A DNA stretch of 64,000 nucleotides. It comes from Bin80 sp965220935. GTDB taxonomy: Bacteria > Bacteroidota > Rhodothermia > Rhodothermales > Bin80. The position numbers and the translations under genes are program-made. The stretch lies in NCBI GenBank assembly GCA_965220935.1, contig OZ244857.1:1178001-1242000 (forward strand), given 5' to 3'. The notes under the pieces are model-generated. The model was given only the letters and a program-made list of their open reading frames with translations. It ran no database searches and had not been told where the DNA came from. The stretch's first letter is position 1; each line of letters starts with the position of its first letter. Shown here one piece after another: positions 1 through 8,937 of this stretch.

Positions 1-2378
1 ACCTCCATGATCAGCTCTATGGCCTTGTCACCAATGGTCGCCTATTACGATTGCTCCGAGATAGTTCGCGGCTTGTCAGGCAGAGCTACCTTGAGTTTGA
101 TTTGGACCGCATTTTCGGTGATGGACTGTATGCTGATTTTGCGCTTCTATACCGGCTCCTTCATGCAACGCGCCTGCCCATCTCCAATGAGATGGCCGCG
201 GAGAGCTTGATTGAGCGATACCATCAGGATTCATTGGATCAAGGTGCACGGATTCGAGAAGGGCTCAGTCGTGCAGTCAAAGAGGCGGTTCTCATGTTTG
301 GGAATGGGTTTCTAAAGCATCCAACTAACACATCTCTGCGAGAAAGGGCAATGAGTTTGAGGCGAGAGGTCGCCTCTGAGGAAGACGAGTTCAGTAGCAC
401 CTACTTTCAGCAGATCTTACGGTTGATTTACCGTTTACTGTTTTTAATGGTGATTGAAGAGCGTGAACTGGTATTTCCTAAAAACACTCCGAAGTGGAAG
501 CGCGACATTTATTACAACTATTACAGTGTGACGCGCCTGCGCCTTCTTTCAGAGACGCGTTATCTTCATTCGGATCGGCATCATAATCTTTGGCTGGCTT
601 TACAGGCCTGTTTTCAGCTTTTTGAGGCCGATGGATCTGGAGATCAACTTGGCATGACCCCTCTGGCGGGTGATTTATTTTCACCTGAGGCATTGAAGGA
701 TCTTAATCGGTGCACGCTTGGCAATGATGTGCTTCAAAACTGTCTGCGTACATTAAGCCTGTATCGCCATCCTGATAGTGGTCAGCTGATCCGCGTGAAT
801 TATGCAGCGCTCAATGTGGAAGAATTTGGTTCAGTGTATGAAGGATTATTGGAGTTTGAGTCAGAGTTTGTTGAGGCAGGGTATGACATAGGGTTTCAAT
901 TCAAAAAGGGCAGAGAGCGTTCAGCAACGGGCTCGCACTATACGCCCGATGATTTGGTGCAGCCCCTGATCAAGCATTCGTTAGACCATCTCATTGAGGC
1001 ATGTTTGAAAAAAGATGATCCAGCGGCCGCATTGCTGGAGTTAAAGGTTGCCGACATTGCCTGCGGTTCGGGGCATATCCTTTTGGCCGCTGCGCGTCGA
1101 ATTGGCACGCAGTTAGCGATTGTACAGACTGGGGAAGAGCAGCCATCGCCATCCGCTTATCGTGAGGCGCTGAGAAATGTGATTTCCAGATGTATTTATG
1201 GGGTAGACGTAAATCCGCTGGCGGTTGAATTATGCAAGGTCGCTTTATGGCTTGAGGCGCACAACCCGGGTAAGCCTCTGAACTTCCTTGACCATCATAT
1301 CAAGTGTGGCAATGCGATTGTTGGCTTCGCCCATCTCAACGAAGTTGGACAGGGGATCCCCATGGCTGCCTTCAAAGCATTGTCGGGTGACGACAAGAGC
1401 ATCGCCGCTGCCTATCGCAAGAGAAACAAGGAGGACCTTAAACAGCAGGGACAGCTGTCCATAGACAGTGCCACCAACCTGCTATCTGTGCCATTGGAAG
1501 ATATCCTCAATAAGTGGAAAGTGCTTCTCACGCTCCCAGAGCAAACGCCTGCCCAGGTAGAGATCAAGAAACAGCGATTTGATCGTTTTCGCAAAAGCGC
1601 CTCTGCGAAACTTTTGCGGACGATGGCCGATATTCCGATTGCGCAATTTTATACACCTAAAACCCCCAATAACGAGAAAACCCTCATGACCGATAGTGAC
1701 TTTCGTGCGTATTGCAATGGACGGTTAGGAGGCGATGGGATTGATCATGTCAGGCAGATCCGTCAAGACAAGCGATTCTTTCATTGGTTTTTAGAGTTTC
1801 CAGATGTGATGGATCAAGGTGGATTTGATTGTATTCTTGGCAATCCACCTTATCTGGGTGGACAAGGCTTGAGTGGAACCTATGGACATCCATTTTGCGA
1901 ATATATTAAATGGCAGTATGCCCCTGCGGGTCTTAGTGACTTAGTCGTGTTTTTTCTACGACGTATCTACGTATTGCTTAAAGACAGTGGTTTTGCCTCT
2001 ATCATCACCACCAATTCGATTATTGATGGCAAAATCCGCAGAGACGGATTGGAGCAGGTTATCAGATCAGGGGGCGAGATCAATATGGCCATCCGAGGTG
2101 TGAAGTGGCCAGGAGTCGCCAATCTCGTTGTCTCTACGCTGGCGATTCATAAAGGTAAGTGGACGGGCATCAAAATGCTGGACAACCAACCTGCTGAGAG
2201 GATTAACACCTTTTTTGAAGACGATGATGAGCAGGTTAAACCGAGTGGCGCTTCCGCTTTTTTTGTGAAAAAAGTCATGATTTTGCGTATCTGGGGCTTA
2301 GATCAAGTCCGCCCAAATGGAAGTAAATTGCATCCACAAATCGTTCTTTATTGCGGAATCCATGTGCACGGATTTTGA
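1..2378 (+). pseudogene. Eco57I-class adenine-specific DNA methyltransferase, N-terminal part (5' end outside window, 3' end cut by IS)
   Basis: The frame is open from base 3 with no start, so the gene begins before the window. It encodes a large N6-adenine methyltransferase of the Eco57I / type IIG / PglX-like class. Motif I is seen as ADIACGSGHILLAA near 1050-1090, and catalytic motif IV as GNPPYLGG near 1840-1862, followed by the target-recognition side. The true gene stops at base 2246, where an ISL3-type element begins; translation would run on into the IS to a stop at 2376-2378. Joining base 2246 to base 3628 continues the same frame, so this and the 3643-4698 block are one gene. Whether it was a stand-alone restriction-methylase or part of a BREX/DISARM-type locus cannot be decided without the upstream sequence. 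Confidence 0.85.
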
Positions 2379-3619
2379 CGGTTTTGATCCGACTATTGAT
2401 GCTTTCAGCCGGGCCATTACTGACATCAAGAACAATGGCATTGATGATCCCCCAGAGATGCTTTCTAATCATTCTGGCGACATCTTTGACTGGCTCAAGC
2501 CGGCAGCGCATGGCCCAACTCAATGTTTTATTCCAAGGCCCAAGTTGCGCTTTTATAGTTCCACATTTTTCTGAACGTTTCCTTGATGGCCCAGGCTTTG
2601 GAGGTTTTGAGGGAACTGGTGCGAATGGCATGGAAGGCCCTCTTTTGCGCTAATGACATGTTGTGAGGACTTTTAAGCCAACTATACTTGGTACCCGTCA
2701 GAATCGGATTGCCTTCCTTGAGGAGCGCTTTGTGCTCTTGCCGTCGGACTTTATCAACCGAAACTCCCAGATGCTTCGCGACATGAAACCGATCAAAGCA
2801 GATCTTCTTTTTTGCATCTGGCAGACAGGCTAAGGTTGCACGAATATAGGCAGGCCACATGTCCATACTCATACTCCTGATCCCGTTCAACTGCTCGGTG
2901 GATAATTGCTGAAACCAACGCATCAACACCTTTTGATCACGCCCAATGCCGACATAGAGCACCGTTGCTGTGTCGGCATCGGATACGACAGTAAAGTACT
3001 TATGTCCTTTCTTATAAGCCACCTCATCAACACAGATGTTCTCAACCACCTGCTCTTTTTTTCTTGCCAGTCCACGTTGTACTGCACGATGAACAATGCC
3101 CGCAATGGCTTTCCATCCAAGTCCCATCTGACGCGAAATCGCCAATATACTCGCCTCTTTGATCCACCCAATCACCGACTCCTCAAAGTCATAGGTATAC
3201 CGAGAACTCGGGCCCGCCCACGGGACCCGCGCCGTCTTTACCCCACATTCACTACACTTGACCCGGGGAACCTGCGCTCTCAACGCCGTTTGATACTTAC
3301 AGGTATCCAAATGCCGCCATTGACGCGCAGATCGCAAATCATAAAATGGACTCGCCTTTCCACACTTTGGACACTCCAGTGACGATGTGTCAGTACAAGT
3401 CACCGTCACCGTCCTCTGTTTCGCTGTATCATCATAAGCATCCTCTAAAATCTTCCATGGTGCCTCTATACCTAAACTTTTACTCACCGAATTCTTTTTC
3501 ATTTGTTGATTAAATTGTTACGTGGATAATTAACCATAGTCAGTAGGAGAAATCCTACCAAGTATGATACGAAAATTCCTTAAATTTACAATTTCTCTCA
3601 CACTTTAGGCGGAAGGCCC
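2247..3619 (-). mobile_element. ISL3-family insertion sequence, copy A (1373 bp)
   Basis: The ends are imperfect inverted repeats: the left begins GGCGCTTCCGC and the reverse complement of the right end begins GGGCCTTCCGCC. The element is flanked by a perfect 8-bp target duplication, AACCGAGT, at 2239-2246 and 3620-3627. Eight-bp duplications and GG-starting ends are typical of the ISL3 family. It contains one minus-strand transposase reading frame with a frameshift. A second, shorter copy lies at 60536-61829. Confidence 0.93.
2275..3502 (-). pseudogene. ISL3-family transposase, frameshifted
   Basis: This is a DDE transposase with an N-terminal ISL3-type zinc finger (CPKCGKASPFYDLR followed by CSECGVKTARVPW), a helix-turn-helix, and the DDE core beginning ICVDEVAYKKGHKYFTVV. 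The first frame (2528-3502) ends in KSATWALE. The conserved C-terminus (RLEPVKDVARM, then GPAESINSRIKTVK and FHLGGLDLSP) continues in another frame down to 2275. The break lies near 2530-2560. The same frame relation is present in copy B, so either the ancestor was already broken and moved in trans, or the shift is recoded. Confidence 0.9.
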
Positions 3620-3627
3620 AACCGAGT

Positions 3628-4698
3628 ATTGTTGCTGAGAGCTTGAACAAAATGTTTCAGGGGGCCATTTATCTTGGCGATGGGTTTTTACTGACCGAAA
3701 CAGAAGCAGATCAATTGCGCAGTTACGATCCACGTAACGGTGAAGTCATCATGTCCATCATTAATGGGAAAGAATTAAACAGTCATCCAGATCAGGCGCC
3801 AGAAAGGAGCATTATCAATTTCCGAGATTGGCCGATTGAGCGTGCACGGGAATTCCCAGAGCCTTTCTCAATCGTTGAAGAAAAGGTGAAGCCTTTTAGA
3901 GCAACACAGAAAGATAAAAGTATTCGTGAATTGTGGTGGCTTTTTTTGAGGTATCGTCCAAATTTAAGTCAAGCAATCCAAGATCTCTCATTCTGCTTTG
4001 CTGCTACTGGAACGACCAAGTATCTGAACTTTTCAGTGATGCCGACCAACCTAGTCTTTAGTGTCGCACTTTATGTCTTTGCCACCGACCGCTGGGACCT
4101 TTTCAGCATCGTGCAGTCCACGCTCCACGAAGTCTGGGCTCGCAAATATAGCGGCACGCTGAAACAAGATTTAAGCTACTCGTCATCCAACTGTTTCAAT
4201 ACATTTGCTTTCCCAAAAGGACTCTGTGAAACTCCCAACCCCAGCCTCGCAGATATCGGCGAAAAATATCACACGCACCGCAAGGATTTGATGCAAGTCC
4301 TATGGCTTGGACTCACAGATATCTATAACCTATTTCACAATCCAGACTTATCCCCCGAAATCGTCGCAAAGATCTCAAAAAAAGATCTGCAGACCGCAGC
4401 CACAGGGTATGAGTCAATCCTTGAACTGCGACGCCTGCATATCAAACTTGACAGCGCAGTGCGTGATACGTACGGCTGGCAAGACCTTGATCTGGAGCAT
4501 GATTTTCATGACATGGAAACACTACCCCAAAATGATCGAATCCGATATACAATTAGCTCCAAAGCCCGCCGAGAGGTATTAAAACGATTACTCGCCGAGA
4601 ATCATACTCGCGCCAGTCGCCAATCAACTAATGCTGGCGTTAAGCGGCGCAACCACACCAAAGAGTCCACAGATAAGTTGCCAAATCTCTATACTTAG
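3628..4698 (+). pseudogene. Eco57I-class DNA methyltransferase, C-terminal part downstream of IS
   Basis: This block starts directly after the second target duplication and continues the frame broken at 2246. The joined reading is KPS followed by IVAESLNKMFQGAIYLGDGF. A conventional start codon exists only at 3643, inside the old gene, so the fragment is unlikely to be expressed as a functional protein. It carries the target-recognition and C-terminal helical region (FLRYRPNLSQAIQ, then TTKYLNFSVMPTNLVFS) typical of large Eco57I-class enzymes. It ends with TAG at 4696-4698. There is no methyltransferase motif in this half. Confidence 0.85.
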
Positions 4699-5232
4699 AA
4701 AAGAGGAGTGGACTTCAAATTACTCATACGATTAAAGCCCTTTTGCAAAAGGCTCTCTAAGGAAATAGTTGGGGTTGAGGATGGCCTGAATATTTTGCTA
4801 AATCTGATTGTGGAGTTTCACTTTTCCAACGCGTCTTAAAGCCAACAATTTTGATGAAGTCGACCATACTGATCCATTAACATTTAATTGACATATATGT
4901 CGGGAATCTGCGGTTGGCCCCTTCAGTGTTGGTTTTGATATGTCGTTAGTCACCACACAGCGGCCAAGAGAATCTTCTAAGCGCAAGTTTGCAAATTGTA
5001 GTGGACGATTTCTGAAGTTTTTTTCTGAAAAAGAGAAATATCACATCTCAGGGTTCCCTCACACGCAATCAAACAATCAAAATCGCCGCATTTTTTCAAT
5101 AATCGCATTCAGGACACCCTTAATTGGAGGTTTTGCAAAAAGCTTGAATGTCAGGGTTAATGATAGCGGGAACCCTACTCATACACCAATGTTCAACTTG
5201 GTGATTTAATCAACATCTCAATCAATTGTCAC
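4699..5232. other. Intergenic stretch with a chimeric 30-nt IS-junction remnant
   Basis: I see no convincing gene here; an 89-codon open frame (4940-5209) lacks recognisable features. The notable piece is 4977-5006. Its first 19 nt equal the left flank of the IS1634-type insertion at 38497-38515. Its last 24 nt equal the reverse complement of 40494-40517, that element's right end plus flank. It therefore looks like a remnant of another IS/target junction. Confidence 0.5.
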
Positions 5233-5571
5233 ATGAGAGACTGGTATATCAAACGTGATAGGTTCACAAGAGTTAGTGAACCATTAAATCAATTGCAACA
5301 ATACTGTAAGGACGCTTTTGACGAACAGTTTAAGAATGCCCAAGTTGAGTTAATCAGAATTCAAGAACCACTCCATTTTGAAGATCCTGAATACATTGAT
5401 ATAGCCTTTGTATATAGTTCAAAGGGTCCACTTGATGTAAAGACAGGAATGGCATTCACTGGACTCATGTGTTCCAAACTCCCCGAAATTGGTGAAAATC
5501 GCTTTCCTCTAATTTCAAAGATAGAGTACAGTGACTACATGGAGAATACTCCTAAAGAATTGATAGCTTAA
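5233..5571 (+). CDS. Small protein (112 aa), putative partner of HEPN-like gene
   Basis: The product is an acidic protein of about 112 residues that I cannot assign to a named family. Visible features are a charged helical N-terminus (EPLNQLQQYCKDAF), a strand-rich middle (YIDIAFVYSS) and a conserved tail (IEYSDYMENTPKELIA). Decayed homologues at 21272-21607 and 22040-22375 keep the DYMENTP tail, and the second is again followed by a HEPN-like gene, so the two genes form a repeated module. The order small gene then HEPN gene is reminiscent of toxin-antitoxin pairs. I see no GSxxxG or DxD nucleotidyltransferase motif that would make it a standard MNT antitoxin. ATG at 5233 is used; no strong ribosome-binding site precedes it. 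Confidence 0.65.
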   Translation: MRDWYIKRDRFTRVSEPLNQLQQYCKDAFDEQFKNAQVELIRIQEPLHFEDPEYIDIAFVYSSKGPLDVKTGMAFTGLMCSKLPEIGENRFPLISKIEYSDYMENTPKELIA

Positions 5572-5851
5572 CTTTTCTTACCCGAGTCCAATTAGAGTGA
5601 TTAGGGTTCCATCAATACTTCCAGACTGAATTTACACTTATTATTATCAAGATGAGATTCGGCTTTAGATTTTGTGTGGATTGAGACATTGAGTACCGAG
5701 AGATTAATCTGCGGTTTAGTGATTAATACTCGTTCAATTAAATGTCAAGATGCTTACTCCCAAATCAATGCATCCTTGTCATTGATTACTTTGCTATGAT
5801 TTCACTCAAATAGGTTGCTAACAACTCATTCTGCAATTTAATTATGATCCT

Positions 5852-6328
5852 ATGAATCCTTTACATTTTATCAGAACTGCTCGAAAACTTGCAAGGGGGC
5901 GTGGGGGGAAGCCGCAACAAGTTGATTTACGTAGGGCAGAAAGTGCTGCATATTATGCTATGTTTCACTGTGTTTGCTTAGCATATGCGAATTTACTCGT
6001 TGGAGTATCCAACACAAGAAGCGAAGGTGCGTGGTTGCAGGCGTATCGTTCATTGAATCATGGTCAGGTTGCTCAATGTTGCAATAGAATGGACATCATG
6101 CAAGAGTTCTCTTTTGAGATGCAACAATTTTGTAGGACATTGAATAGGTTGCAAAAAAGAAGAATTAATGCCGATTATAATCCTAATTATACATTCTATC
6201 GTTCACAGGTACTTAACGATATTATTGAGTCTGAAAAAGCGATTGTTCATTTCAATAACTCAGAACTTCCTGAGCGCAAAGCATTTGTTGCTTACGCAAC
6301 ATCCAAATTTCGAAAATTTGATCAATGA
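5852..6328 (+). CDS. HEPN-like domain protein (158 aa)
   Basis: The protein has the look of the HEPN-like families: an all-helical layout with RRAESAAYYAMFHCVCLAYA at residues about 30-48, a second helical half with LQKRRINADYNPNYTFYRS, and a final helix before FVAYATSKF. HEPN proteins are commonly RNA-cleaving toxins or their relatives. The R-x(4-6)-H signature is not clearly present, so catalytic activity is uncertain. It follows the 112-aa gene by 280 bp in the same direction. A decayed paralogue lies at 22517-22976. The start is ATG at 5852 (MNPLHFIRTARKLARG), which matches the paralogue's N-terminus MNSQHLIDIATRLALG. Confidence 0.7.
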   Translation: MNPLHFIRTARKLARGRGGKPQQVDLRRAESAAYYAMFHCVCLAYANLLVGVSNTRSEGAWLQAYRSLNHGQVAQCCNRMDIMQEFSFEMQQFCRTLNRLQKRRINADYNPNYTFYRSQVLNDIIESEKAIVHFNNSELPERKAFVAYATSKFRKFDQ

Positions 6329-6527
6329 GTTCAAAGATACCTTTGTCATGGCTATGATTAAGTCTTCATAGATTAGGGAATCCTTAGTAATCAAGAATTT
6401 TGGTAATAATTTTAGGATGGATTTTTGAAGAAGAATCTTGATCAAGATTTCACGCCGTAAAGTGAGCGCGGCAACTCAGGCTATAAATAAGGTCACCAGT
6501 TCCTGACTCTATGCTCCAAATTGGTGA

Positions 6528-6838
6528 ACCAATTCCACCACGCGCTGTGCATTCTCATTCCTAAGAACAGCAACCAAAATTAGCCGCATGACTTGTCATT
6601 AACAGGCGTGCTATCTGAGCTGATCATGATACTGTGATTGTCTTAGAATTAAACAAATTCTGATGCCTTTTTTAGCAAAAAATTTATGAAATTGACCATT
6701 ACAATGATAACATTACAGGCCAAACATTTATCCAGATTTGTTGGATAACCCCCTCATTTATCTCCGTGCACGCATTAACAGGAACCTGCCTCAACTTATC
6801 TGATCAATGGATCATGGCATATGAGATTTTCGTATAAA
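6528..6838 (-). mobile_element. IS66-type element relic (end plus tnpC start)
   Basis: This stretch is homologous, with small indels, to 42280-42590, the right end of the IS66-type element at 40659-42598. It includes the decayed start of the tnpC frame and the terminal sequence ATTTTCGTATA. No open frame survives, and the rest of the element is missing. It was probably truncated by the IS4-type fragment that begins at 6842. Confidence 0.75.
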
Positions 6839-6841
6839 CAC

Positions 6842-7165
6842 TTTCTGTCAGATCAAACGTTGGGACTGCTTGGGGGAAAATTAACGGTACTCTTTTTTGA
6901 TGTTACAACGCTGAGTTTTGCCAGCGAGAATTCAAATGAGCAGCCAAGAAGGGATATAGTAAAGATGGAAAGCCACAAAGGGTTCAGGTGGTATTGGCGT
7001 TGATTCAAACCAAAGAGGGGCTTCCAGTGACCTACGAGCTGGCAATACCACCGATGTAAAGATGCTGGAATCTGCCATGACCAAGCTCCGTGAGCGGTTT
7101 GATTTGGATCAAATGATCCTGACTTCAACGGTTTCAGATTTGAAAGGCCTATCAAATATAGGAAT
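6842..7165 (+). pseudogene. IS4/IS1634-type transposase fragment, N-terminal half
   Basis: Broken frames encode LGLLGGKLTVLFFDVTTLSF, then VVLALIQTKEGLPVTYEL and TDVKMLESAMTKLRERFDLD. Together these are the DDE-core start of an IS4-superfamily (IS1634-like) transposase, with the first catalytic Asp in FFDVTT. At least two frameshifts separate the pieces. The matching C-terminal half lies immediately downstream but on the opposite strand (7240-7945), so an internal inversion or a nested insertion has rearranged the element. Confidence 0.7.
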
Positions 7166-7239
7166 TCTGAAAAAACTGAACACTACCCGCCCCCTTATTT
7201 CAGGGGGAAACGATGAAAATCAAGACCGATTGGAGGTCT

Positions 7240-7945
7240 TTAGGTGCTCGTCCCCTCTTTGAATAGCACGGTCTCACGCTGTATCTTCAGTCCGACCGTC
7301 TGATAGAGGCGTGCCCCCGCATCGGTCACCTTGGATGGAAGCAGATAGTGGGCTTGATTGCCTCCGTCACAGATTATAGAGGTCTCTACCGTGCTCAGTT
7401 CTGCTAAAATCTGTCCCTCACTCAGACGCTGTTTCCCTCCAAACCTTGCGTTGTATCGGTGTCGTAGAATCCGTAATAGGGCAAAGGCGACAAAACAAAT
7501 GGCCAGATGTGCGCGGACCCGACGTTCTTTCCAGTGAAAGACAGGGCGTACGGCCATGGTGTGCTTCATCACGCGGAATCCTTCTTCAATCCGCCATAAC
7601 TCCCCATAATACTGATAGATTCGCTCGGGGGACGGATCCTCTAAACTCGTCCACACACCATGTAACCCATCAAACTTCTTGTCTTTTTCAATCGCGGCCT
7701 CAGTGACGCCATCTTGCTCTCGATGAAGAAAACGCCCTGCGCGCCCCGTCCCTTTGACTTCGCGGTTCCTGACGTTCTCAATCGCTTTATCCCGTAACTT
7801 CACATCCCGTGCGGCTTTCTTCGGACAATACCGTAGAATCAGACGCCGACCTGCAAGTTTGTGCTCGCGGACCTTACGCCCCGCTGGTAGGATCTTCCAC
7901 GACGTATCTTGGCCTGCGTCTGCACGTTGTTCAATGAGCGTAAGC
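7240..7945 (-). pseudogene. IS4/IS1634-type transposase fragment, C-terminal half
   Basis: One continuous minus-strand frame encodes the C-terminal part of an IS4-superfamily transposase. Landmarks are KLAGRRLILRYCPKKAARD and the conserved Y-(2)-R-(3)-E-type block IYQYYGELWRIEEGFRVMKH, followed by RRVRAHLAICFVAFALLRIL. The N-terminal part, including the first DDE residues, is absent on this strand. It reaches back to about 7945 (IEQRADAGQDTSWKILPAG). It is a non-functional relic. Confidence 0.8.
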
Positions 7946-8589
7946 GCGCCACCACATAATCACAGTTCCAACTCAACTCTTGACCTATATCTACCGAATA
8001 GAAGAAAATTACAACAATTATGAAAAATAAAAAGTTAGCACTTATGGGTGAAATTACCCCGGGCTACTCAACTTCAAACTGAAACCGTCAAAGTCAGGTT
8101 CCTATGCTGTTTTCCGACTCTCACAGGTTGACATATCCAGTAATCCATCCATTATATGTACATGGAGGCTTGCCGCATAACAACAATTCAAAATGAAACA
8201 ATGCTCCGCCAACAATTGCGACGTTCATCATTGATGGTAATTGTATGGATTCTCTCAACTCATTGGTGAAGCCATTCTGGATCCACTGACCCGTTGGTTT
8301 TGGCATGATTCATATCAGTTATCTAGATCATTAACGCTGGGTACACTGCGCTCTTTTTTCTGATCAAAACTGCGAGAAGGCATCTCATTCAGTTGTAAGT
8401 TATTGACTAATCAAGCACATGTCTTTATTTGTGCAACCATCATATCGTATCTTTTTGCTGCATGGGTACAGTGTTCCCATGTGTCACATGAACATATTTC
8501 TTGAGAAAATCAGATTGCTCGTGGAATAAGAATTGTTTACATTAACGGAACTTGGCTTGATGAAGTATGTAGACATTGATAAGTAAAAT
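7946..8589. other. Non-coding stretch
   Basis: This is an AT-rich region between the IS4-type relic and the interrupted ATPase gene. I see no gene, RNA or clear repeat. It presumably holds the promoter of the downstream ATPase. Confidence 0.4.
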
Positions 8590-8937
8590 GTGCCGTCATT
8601 CATGGCTAAAAAGAAAATCAAACATGCTCGGACAGGGGCATTTGATCGGGGCCCAACACCGTATTTTCATGGGCGCAAAAGGATCCTGAAAGATTTTGAG
8701 CACATCCTATTCAATGTTTGTGCATCAAGAAAGGGGACGATTCACTTAATTTATGGTGACCCTGGTGCAGGAAAGACAGCACTGCTTGATCAGTGCAAAA
8801 AAAGGGCAAGGTCAGTAGGTTGGAAAGTCGTACAGATTAGCCCATCCGCACTCTCAAATCCCAGTAAGATGATTGACGCTCTTGGCTACAAGAAAATACC
8901 ACGTCCTGATACCGTGGCTGTAAGGGCTCGGTCATAA
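8590..8937 (+). pseudogene. P-loop ATPase, N-terminal part, interrupted by ISAzo13-type element
   Basis: This is the N-terminal part of an AAA/STAND-like ATPase, with Walker A GDPGAGKTALLDQC at about residues 54-66. GTG at 8590 or, more likely, ATG at 8602 (MAKKKIKHARTG) is the start. The true gene stops at 8923; the remaining codons to the TAA at 8935-8937 come from the IS end. Removing 8924-10838 and one TAA duplication joins PDTVAV to IHNFTHEVVQLIYG in frame, giving a protein of about 410 aa with Walker B in the second half. Its role is unknown; position in a defence island suggests, but does not prove, a defence function. Confidence 0.8.

Noticed and set aside
1..4698. Assignment of the methyltransferase to BREX (PglX) or DISARM
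   Set aside because: No other component of either system is in the window, and Eco57I-class enzymes occur in many contexts.
4940..5209. Open frame of 89 codons as a gene
   Set aside because: No recognisable domain, unusual composition, and it spans the chimeric IS-junction sequence.
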